DNA of 64,000 bases, taken from positions 1,437,407 to 1,501,406 of the forward strand of contig NZ_ATWF01000001.1 in assembly GCF_000421105.1 (NCBI RefSeq). The letters run 5' to 3'. Under the pieces are notes generated by a model that saw only the letters and a program-made list of their open reading frames with translations, searched no databases and was not told the DNA's origin. The position numbers and the translations under genes were made by a program. Source of the stretch: Limisalsivibrio acetivorans. Its GTDB lineage: Bacteria > Chrysiogenota > Deferribacteres > Deferribacterales > Geovibrionaceae. This document shows, piece after piece, positions 52,331 through 61,049 of the stretch; the stretch's first letter is position 1, and the number at the start of each line of letters is the position of its first letter.

Positions 52331-53626
52331 TTAGAACTTGTATTTAACGTTCACAGCAAAGATGTGAGCGTAGTTGTCTTTGTAGGTTCCTTCCATATGC
52401 TGGGGAACGCCTGCGGGGTACTCGAAATCACCCGCCTGGTTATCGTAATCCCTAGCCTCATCCTGGAGGTAGTTATATGCAAGGTCGATACCGAGGTCGC
52501 CGAAATTAAGACCGGCACCGATAGTGTAAAGCCATCTGTCGCCGGAGGGGAGCATGGGGTCAACGGTTTCATCGGGTACGGGGGAGTAGTCCCTCACAAG
52601 TCCGAGACGGAGGTCAAACATCTCATTAAAGCTGTACTGTCCGCCGAGACGGAGCGCAAGGGCATCATTCCAGTCCTTGTCCTTACTGAGACCCACCTCA
52701 ACAGACTCAAGCTGGTCGTAGCTGGACCATTCAGTGAACTGAATATCAAACTCCACAGTGAGCTTATCCCTTGTGTATGCTGTTCCGAGGTACGTTACGG
52801 CGGGGAGTGTAAGGTCAGCCGTTACATCGGTGTTGTAGGCATCATAGGGACGTGCTCCAAGGGCGGGTATAAGCTCGTTGTCACTGGTTTTAACATCACC
52901 CTTCGTGGTGTGCTTAACGGAGGAACGGTGGCTGAAGCCTACCTTCCAGTTTTTGTTAACCTCATAGAGCAGGCCGACATTGTAGCCGTATTCACCGCTT
53001 TCGGTGTTGAATATAAGATCGGTTTCCCTGTGCAGCTCACCGAGAACGGGGTGCATTATAGGAGCAAGCCTGCTTTCAAGGTTTACATCTACCTGCTGAT
53101 AGAAGAAGCCGAAGGAGAGGCTCAACTTGTCCGAGGCCTCAAGGGCAACAACGGGGTTCAGCGTGTAGGTTTTGATCTCTGCATTTGTTCCGCCTATGAG
53201 GAATGAACCCTCCCAGTTATCGGGCCAGTCCGTTCCGAGGCCGAAGTTTGTGAAGGATCCGAGACCGATGCTGAACCTGTCGGAAACCTTATGGGTTATG
53301 TACATGTTGGGAACGATGAAAATCCTGTCCTCGGTGGTTGTGTCCTCACCGGCGTAGGCTCCGGGTACGGTGGTTGTACCGTCACTTTCGAAGCTTACAG
53401 AGGGTGTAATAACAGCAGCACCGATGGAGAACTGGGTCCCCTCAAGCTGGGTTATACCAGCGGGATTATAGTAAACAGCAGTGGGGTCATCCGCCTGAGC
53501 GGCAAATGCTCCACCCATTCCAAGGGCCTTTGCCCCCTGCTCGTTAATAGCAAAACCGCTTGCTAAAACCGTTGAAGGCACAAGCATCATAAGAAAAACA
53601 GCGTATAGAAACATCCGCTTAAGCAT
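52331..53626 (-). CDS. FadL/OmpP1/TodX-family outer-membrane transporter
   Basis: 431 residues from the ATG at 53626, chosen because AGGAG lies six bases before it. A second ATG two codons upstream abuts the ribosome site. The signal peptide is cleaved near VLASG. The mature N-terminus SGFAINEQGAKALGMGGAFA with DDPTAVYYNPAGIT is the FadL hatch signature. The remainder is a series of amphipathic beta strands ending in FAVNVKYKF with the terminal Phe of outer-membrane proteins. Family members take up long-chain fatty acids or aromatic hydrocarbons. The ligand here is not known. Confidence 0.92.
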   Translation of the reverse strand: MLKRMFLYAVFLMMLVPSTVLASGFAINEQGAKALGMGGAFAAQADDPTAVYYNPAGITQLEGTQFSIGAAVITPSVSFESDGTTTVPGAYAGEDTTTEDRIFIVPNMYITHKVSDRFSIGLGSFTNFGLGTDWPDNWEGSFLIGGTNAEIKTYTLNPVVALEASDKLSLSFGFFYQQVDVNLESRLAPIMHPVLGELHRETDLIFNTESGEYGYNVGLLYEVNKNWKVGFSHRSSVKHTTKGDVKTSDNELIPALGARPYDAYNTDVTADLTLPAVTYLGTAYTRDKLTVEFDIQFTEWSSYDQLESVEVGLSKDKDWNDALALRLGGQYSFNEMFDLRLGLVRDYSPVPDETVDPMLPSGDRWLYTIGAGLNFGDLGIDLAYNYLQDEARDYDNQAGDFEYPAGVPQHMEGTYKDNYAHIFAVNVKYKF

Positions 53627-54038
53627 AAGCATCTCCTGTAGTAAATAGTGTATGGACAGTCATGGTGAGTCAGTTTCAGCTTAAGTTAAATATTTTGCGA
53701 ACCTGCTCCACAAAGCCTTAAAAGTTTTATGATAAAGTTTTAATATTTGCAAGTGGAAAAATTGTGACAACTTATGAAGCATAGCCCCTCATTCCTAAAC
53801 CATTCAAATATAGTCCATTCTCCCTTATAATGAACGTTCCAAAGCTATGTAGTAAGCTAGAATTGACACATTTATCCCAATATTAGGAGTTTACATCTTT
53901 CTATGAAAATCCGTATTGATAGTATATAATTCCCTTACTAACAAATGATTCCGTAATCCAGCCTGAGAGCTGAATAACAATACTCATACTCCAAGGTGAG
54001 AAGCATGGATACTCAACCGCAGGTAAACAAGTAAGAAT
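53627..54038. other. Intergenic region between divergent fadL-type and kinase genes
   Basis: About 410 AT-rich bases without a supported gene. A TATAAT near 53924 could serve the kinase on the plus strand. TTGACA near 53874 has no -10 at the right distance. No repeats or strong hairpins seen. Confidence 0.5.
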
Positions 54039-56645
54039 ATGATTATCAACAATATACGCAACAGTATAAGAAATAAAATCCTACTTGCCACCTCCTCGGT
54101 TACGCTGTGCATTCTTTTTATAAGCGGAATAATCCTCTACCAGTTTATTAAGTCGGAGATTGAAGACAGGATCGGCAAACAACTGGACAGAACCGCAGAA
54201 AGCCTTGCTGAGTATATAGAAACAGCCATTGAAACAGCTGCAGTACAAAGGCTTGAGGGTATAAACTCCGAACGCCTCCGGCAGCTTAACTACATTAATG
54301 AACTTGAATCCACCGGCGTGATTACCCCCGCCGAAGCCTCACTACAGATACAGGAAAGAGCTGTAAACAGCCCCATGGAAGGGGGGTTTGCTGTCATCAA
54401 GAGTCCCGCCGGCAAGCGGCTCAGCTATACCGGCGGCATATCACCACCTGTGATGCCGGATACTGAGCCTGGTGAATTCAGGCAGATTCTTTTCAACGGC
54501 GAGCCTTACATGACCCATACCGTTGTAATACCTTATCGCGGATGGATCATGGTTACGGCTGTTCCACTCAAGGCCTTTAAAGACAGCATCCGCAGTGATT
54601 CTGTCCGCCGGGATATACTATCCAGGAGATTCGGAACCAGCGGATACTCCTATATCATCGATACAGAAGGCTACATCGTTGTGCATCCCGTCCTCGACAA
54701 TACCTCGGTAATGGAAAGCAAGGATGCCACAGGGCGTTATTTTATCAAAGAACTTGTTGAGAAAAGGAATGGACGAACATACTACCCGTGGAAAAACCCC
54801 GGTGAGGACGCTAGCAGGGAGAAGGTTGCCAGCCACCGGTATATACCATGGCTCGGCTGGATTGCCGCAACCTCAAGCTACATAGATGAAATATACAGCC
54901 CTCTTTACACCATCCGGGCATACTTTGTGGGGATCCTCACCCTCTCCCTTGCACTCATGATTCTCGCCTCCCTATGGGTATCATCATCCATCCTGAACCC
55001 CATCAAGGAACTGACCCGGACCCTCAAAAAGGCAGAAACGGACACATCCGTGAGAATGAATGTACGTGCAGAGGATGAGACAGGCGAGCTCGCCGAGATA
55101 TTCAACTCATATATGGAGAAGCTGGAGGAGTACCAAAGCAGGCTTCAAAAGGATATCCTGAAAAGAGAGGAAGCGGAAAAAAACCTTATCCGCAGCCTGG
55201 AGATCGAGAAGGTTGTCTCCGACATATCCACCAGATTCATAAATACAACAGGGGAAAACTCCGGAACATCAATTATCTTCGCACTGGAAAGGATATGCAG
55301 AACCCTGGGCTCGGGGCGTGTCTCCATCTTCTCCATGGTGGACAGCAAAACTGCAAAATGCACATACTCATGGAGTGTGGATGGCAGATTCTCCAGCGGG
55401 GAGAGGATCCCCATGGACAAATCCCTCCCATGGCTTGAAAAGAAACTCAAAATGTTCAGAAGCGTCCACATCAAAAGTCTAAGCGATATTTTCGGTACGG
55501 CAGATACCGATGCCGAGTTCTTTAAAGGACGAGGAACTGAGTCCTTCCTCACAATCCCCATGAGTGTGGAGACCGAGAAGGATTCATTCATCCTGTTCGA
55601 GTTTTTCGAAGAAACGGGAAGGGATATAGAGAATAAAACAAACTCCCTTAAGATCTTCAGCGATATAATCGCAAACACCTTCAAAAGAAGGATCTGGGAA
55701 GACTCGCTCCAAAGCGCCTACGATATACTTGAAAAAAGGGTGGACGAAAGAACCGAGGAGCTGAACGAAAAGAACAAGATGCTTGAAAACTTCAACCGAA
55801 ACCTAGAGGAAAAGGTCTATGAGGAGACTTCAAAACTGAGAAAACAGGAACAGCTCCTCACCCAGCAGGCAAAGATGGCCGCAATGGGGGAGATGATAGG
55901 GGCGATTGCGCATCAGTGGAGACAGCCCCTCAACGCCCTTGCAATCATCATTCAGGATATCGAGGAAGCGCAGGAGTTTGGAGAACTGGATGAGGCATAC
56001 ATAAAAGAAGCTGTCCCCCTCGCCATGAAACAGATAAACCATATGTCCATGACCATAGACGATTTCCGCAACTTCTTCCGCCCCAGCAAATCGATGGAGC
56101 GTATGGATGTAACACTGGCCATAATAGAGGTCATAACCCTCGTATCCTCCTCCCTGAACAACAACATGATCGACATTAACCTCACCAGCCGAAGAGGTGA
56201 GCGCATCTATCTCGATATCGCCCAGATAACAAAGCTCATCGAGCGGGGGATGCTCCACAGGCAGGCACACCACAGCATATATGTGGACGGATACCCAAAC
56301 GAGTTCAAGCACGTTATCCTGAATATCATAAACAACAGTAAGGACGAGATAATACACCAGCGCAAAAACCATGGACACGATTACCAGGGGCTTGTTTTCA
56401 TAGATGTTAATGCAGAGGGGGGCGACGTAAGGATCGCCATCAAAGATACCGGTGGGGGGCTCCCCGAGAGTGAGCTTACAAAGATCTTTGAGCCCTATTA
56501 CACAACAAAGGATACCCAGAAGGGAACGGGCATAGGGCTTTATATGGCGAAGGTAATCATTGAGAACAATATGAACGGAAAACTCACCGCAAGAAACAGC
56601 TCAAAGGGTGCGGAATTTATCATATCGCTCAAGGAATCCACGTAA
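54039..56645 (+). CDS. Sensor histidine kinase with Cache sensor, HAMP and GAF-like domain
   Basis: 868 residues. Helix at about 15-37, extracytoplasmic Cache-type sensor at about 40-290 (GTSGYSYIIDTEGYIVVHP, then IPWLGWIAATSSY), second helix at about 293-316, HAMP at about 318-370, GAF-like domain at about 395-550 and coiled coil to about 610. The H-box is IAHQWRQPLNALAIIIQDIE (His near 625), with a long dimerisation region. ATPase motifs are NEFKHVILNIINNSKDE, DTGGGLP and GTGIGLYMAKVI. No response regulator adjacent. The ribosome site is weak. Ligand unknown. Confidence 0.92.
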   Translation: MIINNIRNSIRNKILLATSSVTLCILFISGIILYQFIKSEIEDRIGKQLDRTAESLAEYIETAIETAAVQRLEGINSERLRQLNYINELESTGVITPAEASLQIQERAVNSPMEGGFAVIKSPAGKRLSYTGGISPPVMPDTEPGEFRQILFNGEPYMTHTVVIPYRGWIMVTAVPLKAFKDSIRSDSVRRDILSRRFGTSGYSYIIDTEGYIVVHPVLDNTSVMESKDATGRYFIKELVEKRNGRTYYPWKNPGEDASREKVASHRYIPWLGWIAATSSYIDEIYSPLYTIRAYFVGILTLSLALMILASLWVSSSILNPIKELTRTLKKAETDTSVRMNVRAEDETGELAEIFNSYMEKLEEYQSRLQKDILKREEAEKNLIRSLEIEKVVSDISTRFINTTGENSGTSIIFALERICRTLGSGRVSIFSMVDSKTAKCTYSWSVDGRFSSGERIPMDKSLPWLEKKLKMFRSVHIKSLSDIFGTADTDAEFFKGRGTESFLTIPMSVETEKDSFILFEFFEETGRDIENKTNSLKIFSDIIANTFKRRIWEDSLQSAYDILEKRVDERTEELNEKNKMLENFNRNLEEKVYEETSKLRKQEQLLTQQAKMAAMGEMIGAIAHQWRQPLNALAIIIQDIEEAQEFGELDEAYIKEAVPLAMKQINHMSMTIDDFRNFFRPSKSMERMDVTLAIIEVITLVSSSLNNNMIDINLTSRRGERIYLDIAQITKLIERGMLHRQAHHSIYVDGYPNEFKHVILNIINNSKDEIIHQRKNHGHDYQGLVFIDVNAEGGDVRIAIKDTGGGLPESELTKIFEPYYTTKDTQKGTGIGLYMAKVIIENNMNGKLTARNSSKGAEFIISLKEST

Positions 56646-56837
56646 AACCCTGCTCATCTCCAAGCCTACAATCAGGCTAAACTATTAGTATCATATATCT
56701 TCTGCAACCACTGGCTCAAGCCATCAAGCTTTTTCAATACTATTCGATAATTATTTTCCGGTTTATATTGACAATACCCTAGCTGTGCAGTATATTTAAT
56801 CATGTTAGATGAGTAAAACTTATTTAGGGAGGTCACC

Positions 56838-57188
56838 ATGACCGTATCAGTAGTAGGCGGACTCGACAGACTGAAAAGGGATTACATAAAAGCAGGAAAG
56901 AAGAAGGGTGTAAGAACTAAGGTCATCCTGAAAAAACAGAAGCACATAGATGATATACTTTCGAACTCCGATGCCATCGTTCTGCTCACCTCAAATATAG
57001 CCCACGGTGTAGCAAACAAAGCTAGGAGCATAGCAAAGCAGAAGGATGTCCCCCTCTTCCAGATCCACAACTGCAGTGTAAGCAGTGTGGAGGACAGTAT
57101 AAACGACTGCATCACCTGTATGGAGCAGGGCGTATGCTCTGTTAACTGTCTCAATTGCGAAAAATTTAAGGAAGCTTCGAACCAGTAA
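56838..57188 (+). CDS. DUF2325 family protein with C-terminal cysteine cluster
   Basis: 116 residues. It begins SVVGGLDRLKRDY and has the DUF2325 pattern SDAIVLLTSNIAHGVANKAR and VPLFQIHNCSVSSVED. The C-terminal 25 residues carry C-x2-C-x5-C-x3-C-x2-C (CITCMEQGVCSVNCLNC), suited to zinc or an Fe-S cluster. The function of DUF2325 is not established, and members are often linked to redox stress. AGG-GAGG-type ribosome site before the ATG. It sits between two kinases of similar build and has its own terminator. Confidence 0.78.
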   Translation: MTVSVVGGLDRLKRDYIKAGKKKGVRTKVILKKQKHIDDILSNSDAIVLLTSNIAHGVANKARSIAKQKDVPLFQIHNCSVSSVEDSINDCITCMEQGVCSVNCLNCEKFKEASNQ

Positions 57189-57247
57189 GCTCAAAAAGTT
57201 AAAAAGCTTTCAAAGCTCAGAACCTCCTGAGAATACCACACAGCATT

Positions 57248-57270
57248 GCTGGAGCCCCTAAAGCTCCGGC
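57248..57270 (+). terminator. Terminator after the DUF2325 gene
   Basis: 8-bp stem GCTGGAGC/GCTCCGGC with one G-T pair and loop CCCTAAA, followed by six T. Confidence 0.8.
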
Positions 57271-57356
57271 TTTTTTATTTCAAAAAGGTCAATAATGTGC
57301 TAGATTTATTTTAAATAATAATACCATTTTACATGTTTTTATTTCCGGCGGTGAAA

Positions 57357-59510
57357 ATGAGACTAATAGCTGCACTTCTCTTGCTGGCACTAGCCTTCTC
57401 AACGGTTGCGAGTGCTTCTGAAAAGATGGTAGTAAATGTCGGGATATACGATAACCCCCCTATGATAAGCCTGAACAAGAAAGGGGAGGCTCAGGGGATA
57501 GGTGTTGATATCCTAGACTATGTCGCAGATAAAGAGAACCTGAAGATCAACTACATCTTCGGCACCTGGAACGAGACCCTAAACCGACTTAAGCAGGGAG
57601 AGATCGACGCCCTTTTCCCCATCGCATATTCAAAAGAACGGGCAAAGATATACCAATACAACGAAGAGACCATCCTGACAAACTGGGGACAGGTATACAC
57701 CCAGCCCGAGCTGAAAATCCAGTCCATACCAGACCTAAACAAAAAGACCATCGCAGTCCTTGAGGATGACATCTATTTCCGCAGCGACCAAGGACTGAAC
57801 AGGCTCTCCAAGGCCTTCAACGTTAAATGTGCCTTCATCTTTGCGGAGAGTTACAAAGAGATTATCGAGATGGTAAGCACAAAGAAGGCGGATGCTGGTC
57901 TGGTAAGCCGTCTCTTCGGGCAGCTCTACGAGAATAAATACCGTGTCACAAGAACCCCGATCCTTATACACCCCATAGAGATACGCTTTGCAATGCCCCT
58001 GGGCAGTCAGAAGGGAGTTCTTGTTGCGGATCTCCTCGACAAACACCTTAAAAAACTGAAGGATAACGAGAACTCAATCTACCATCAGTCGCTGGACAGA
58101 TGGATGGGCGTAAGCGGCATTAAGAAATACTTCCCCTACCTTAAATGGATCTTTTTAGGTCTCGGTATACCTCTTATTATCGCCGTTCTCACAGCTATAT
58201 ACCTTGAACTAAAGATAAAACGTAAAACGAGGGAGCTTCTCAAGAGCAATGTCTCCCTGAAGGATGAGATCGAAGAGCGAAAGCGTATCCAGGATGAGCT
58301 TGCCAAGAGCGAGCAGAAGTTCAGCAACCTGTTCCATTCCTCCAACGATCCCATCGTTATCTTCAACTACGAAGGCTACATCATCGACGTTAACAACGAA
58401 CTCCTCAGCCAGATGGGCTACACCTTCGATGAGCTTGTGGGGCGCAGGATAACCTACGTATTCTCAGATGCCGAAACATCCGATGGAAGCGACCTCTACC
58501 GCCAGGATGAAAAATCCGTTTACGAAAGGGATATGTACCGGAAAAACGGCGATAAGTTCACCGCAGAGATCTCCGTAAGCAGCTTCAAAACCCCCGAGGG
58601 GCCCCTTGTGCAGATGATCATCAGGGACGTTACCGTACGGCGCAAAACACAGCAGATCCTCGCCCAGAAGAAGCGGGATCTCGAAAAACGTGTACAGGAA
58701 GAGGTTGAGCATAACCGAATGCAGGAACAACTCCTTATGCAGCAGTCCAAGCTGGCCTCCATGGGACAGATGATCAATGCCATCGCCCACCAGTGGCGCC
58801 AGCCCCTTACAACGATTGGTCTCTATATCCAGGATGTGGAGGATGCCTACGACTACAGCGAGCTGAACCGGGAGTATATAGAGTCCTTCCGCAACAAATC
58901 CATGGAGCAGATCTCCTACATGTCTAAAACCATCGACGACTTCCGAAACTTCTTCAAGCCGGACAAAGAGAAAGAGATCTTCGACCTGTGTGAGATTATT
59001 CGTGAGGTCCTTTCCCTCGTCCACCCCCAGCTTATAAATAACAGTGTGCAGCTAGCTGTATACTACATGGACGAGGAAGTTAAATTCACAGGAAACAGCA
59101 TAGAGATACCCACAGGGATAGAATGCGTAACATGCTACGGCTACCCCAACGAATTCAAGCAGGTTCTTCTTAATCTCATAAGCAACTCACGGGATGCGAT
59201 CCTTGAGGCACGCTCCAATAACAAGAATCAGGAACAAGGCATAATCAAGGTCATCGTCACGCCGGAAGGGGAAACGATAAACATCACCGTTTCAGACAAC
59301 GGAACCGGGATTCCCGAGGATATCAGGGGAAGGATCTTTGAGCCCTACTTCTCCACCAAGGACGAGGGGCAGGGGGTAGGCATAGGTCTATACATGTCCA
59401 AGGTTATCATCGAAAACAATATGGAGGGTCGAATCATCTGTGAGAACACAGAGGAAGGGGCCAGCTTCACTGTTACGCTTAACAAGGCATCGGTCTTCGG
59501 TAAAAACTGA
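57357..59510 (+). CDS. Sensor histidine kinase with periplasmic SBP_bac_3 domain and PAS
   Basis: 717 residues from the ATG at 57357, which gives a clean signal peptide ending TVASA. An ATG eight codons earlier is possible. Residues 22-250 form an amino-acid-binding-protein-type domain (VGIYDNPPMISLNKKGEAQG, GVDILDYVA, FPIAYSKERA), as in BvgS/EvgS-type sensors. A membrane helix is at about 264-288, a PAS domain at about 318-430, the H-box IAHQWRQPLTTIGLYIQDVE (His near 477) and ATPase motifs NEFKQVLLNLISNSRDA and GVGIGLYMSKVII. Likely senses a small polar ligand. No adjacent regulator. Confidence 0.92.
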   Translation: MRLIAALLLLALAFSTVASASEKMVVNVGIYDNPPMISLNKKGEAQGIGVDILDYVADKENLKINYIFGTWNETLNRLKQGEIDALFPIAYSKERAKIYQYNEETILTNWGQVYTQPELKIQSIPDLNKKTIAVLEDDIYFRSDQGLNRLSKAFNVKCAFIFAESYKEIIEMVSTKKADAGLVSRLFGQLYENKYRVTRTPILIHPIEIRFAMPLGSQKGVLVADLLDKHLKKLKDNENSIYHQSLDRWMGVSGIKKYFPYLKWIFLGLGIPLIIAVLTAIYLELKIKRKTRELLKSNVSLKDEIEERKRIQDELAKSEQKFSNLFHSSNDPIVIFNYEGYIIDVNNELLSQMGYTFDELVGRRITYVFSDAETSDGSDLYRQDEKSVYERDMYRKNGDKFTAEISVSSFKTPEGPLVQMIIRDVTVRRKTQQILAQKKRDLEKRVQEEVEHNRMQEQLLMQQSKLASMGQMINAIAHQWRQPLTTIGLYIQDVEDAYDYSELNREYIESFRNKSMEQISYMSKTIDDFRNFFKPDKEKEIFDLCEIIREVLSLVHPQLINNSVQLAVYYMDEEVKFTGNSIEIPTGIECVTCYGYPNEFKQVLLNLISNSRDAILEARSNNKNQEQGIIKVIVTPEGETINITVSDNGTGIPEDIRGRIFEPYFSTKDEGQGVGIGLYMSKVIIENNMEGRIICENTEEGASFTVTLNKASVFGKN

Positions 59511-59514
59511 TAAA

Positions 59515-59532
59515 GGGGAGCCTGAGCTCCCC
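59515..59532. terminator. Bidirectional terminator
   Basis: 7-bp stem GGGGAGC/GCTCCCC with loop CTGA, A-run before and T-run after. Shared by the convergent kinase and cytochrome b genes. Confidence 0.85.
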
Positions 59533-59539
59533 TTTTTTA

Positions 59540-60262
59540 TTAATCAACCTTTCCTTCTTTCCTAAGCCTTTCATACCAGAGCCAGTGCTTCTCCTTAATG
59601 TGCCCAAGCGTTGTTTCTCCTGTTCGAAAGATCGCCCGGTTGCCACAGCGGTTAAGGGGATGCATGCCGAAATACATATGTGCGATCAAGGCAACACCGA
59701 TGAGTACGAAGAATACATCGTGAACCATCCTTGCGATATACCACATCTCAGGGCTGAAAGAGCCTCTGAACATCATGACAACTCCAGACCACACCATCGC
59801 AGCGATACCTATTATAAAAAGCCATGCAACGGCCTTCTGTCCGAGGTTGTATTTACCCACATCCTTCGTTCTCCTGAAACGGAGATAGGAGTCCGCCAGT
59901 GCGTTTATCCCCTTGCCCAGGTCCATGGGGTTCAGGCTGTTTGGCCAGATATGCCAGCCTTTTATACCTTTAAGCATATGTATTGCGAAGGGGATTGTCA
60001 CCAGCGCAAAGATAAGCGCAGTAACCCTGTGGATTACCCTACATGCCTGTATACCTGTGGCTAGTATCTCGCTCTTGAGGGCGGCATCGGTGAACCAGCT
60101 AACAGGGTAGCCGAAGATATAGGCTATCCATCTGAAATTCTCAGAGAACAGCGGCAGACCTGTGAGTATGAAGAATATCATAAGATGGATAATATGCTTA
60201 TGATACCAGATCTGCATCTCGCTGAATGCGGTTACGATCCTTTCATCGTTATTGTTAGTCAT
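59540..60262 (-). CDS. Cytochrome b subunit (FdnI/PhsC type) of molybdoenzyme complex
   Basis: 240 residues with four main membrane helices. Histidines for two b hemes are visible: WYHKHIIHLMIFFILTG in helix 1, CRVIHRVTAL in helix 2, ARMVHDVFF and IAHMYFGMHPLNR in the last helices. It passes electrons between the menaquinone pool and the Fe-S subunit. This heme-b type is found in formate dehydrogenase-N and Salmonella PhsC, and differs from the NrfD-type PsrC. Overlaps the Fe-S gene by 8 bases. Confidence 0.9.
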   Translation of the reverse strand: MTNNNDERIVTAFSEMQIWYHKHIIHLMIFFILTGLPLFSENFRWIAYIFGYPVSWFTDAALKSEILATGIQACRVIHRVTALIFALVTIPFAIHMLKGIKGWHIWPNSLNPMDLGKGINALADSYLRFRRTKDVGKYNLGQKAVAWLFIIGIAAMVWSGVVMMFRGSFSPEMWYIARMVHDVFFVLIGVALIAHMYFGMHPLNRCGNRAIFRTGETTLGHIKEKHWLWYERLRKEGKVD

Positions 60263-61049
60263 GGCTCTCCTCCGTCACACTCTGCTTTCTCTTGCCGAGC
60301 CAATACATAAAATGCCCGAATGCAGCCGCCACTGTGAGCGGTGCAAGGATTCCCCCCGCTTTTTTCGTAAAGTCACGCATGCTTACAGCGGCTCTATAGG
60401 GTGACTCGTCCAGCCCGTAGGCCTCCGCATCCTTCGCAGGGGCTATGGTTACCCAGCCGAGTGAGCCCACGAAGGAGTTAACAGTATCGGCGCCGTAAAC
60501 CATATACTCCTCCCCTGTGATCTCTGAATACCTCGCGGCCCTTTCCCTTGCCTCCGCAATCACTTCTTCACGTTCTCCGGAGAACATTGCGGAGGTGGGA
60601 CACGCCTCAACACAGGCCTGTTTGAGCCCGTTTTCCACTCTGTCGTAGCACTTTATACACTTATATGTTCTGTTGTTTGCATGGCTGTAGACGGGTACGT
60701 CGTATGGGCAGGCATCCATGCATGAGCGGCAGCCGACGCATGTCTTCTCGTTGATAACAACGGTACCCTCACCCCTCATAACGATGGCGTTAGAAGGGCA
60801 TATATCCATGCATCTGGGTTTCTCACAGTGGTTGCAGTGGTGGAACCGGGTAATCTTCCTCGATTCGGGGTAGCCCCCTATCTCCATCACATCGGGCTTT
60901 ATATAGGCAAGGTGCTCCCTGCGGGAGTTTGTTCCCCTTTCCACACCGAGCTGCTTATCCCTCTGCAGGCGAAAACGGTTCTCCGCAGAGCAGTTCACCA
61001 TACAGGAGTAGCACCTGATACAGCTTTGAGTATCGTAGCAGATCGTCAT
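60255..61049 (-). CDS. Four-cluster ferredoxin-type subunit of molybdoenzyme complex
   Basis: 264 residues. Four cysteine sets, CIRCYSCMVNCSAEN, CNHCEKPRCMDICP, CVGCRSCMDACPYD and CIKCYDRVENG with CVEACP, bind four 4Fe-4S clusters as in PhsB/PsrB/FdnH. The C-terminus (about 230-250) has a membrane anchor, APLTVAAAFGHFMYW, as in FdnH. It carries electrons between the cytochrome and catalytic subunits on the periplasmic face. The start overlaps the catalytic subunit stop (TAATG). Confidence 0.92.
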   Translation of the reverse strand: MTICYDTQSCIRCYSCMVNCSAENRFRLQRDKQLGVERGTNSRREHLAYIKPDVMEIGGYPESRKITRFHHCNHCEKPRCMDICPSNAIVMRGEGTVVINEKTCVGCRSCMDACPYDVPVYSHANNRTYKCIKCYDRVENGLKQACVEACPTSAMFSGEREEVIAEARERAARYSEITGEEYMVYGADTVNSFVGSLGWVTIAPAKDAEAYGLDESPYRAAVSMRDFTKKAGGILAPLTVAAAFGHFMYWLGKRKQSVTEESHD

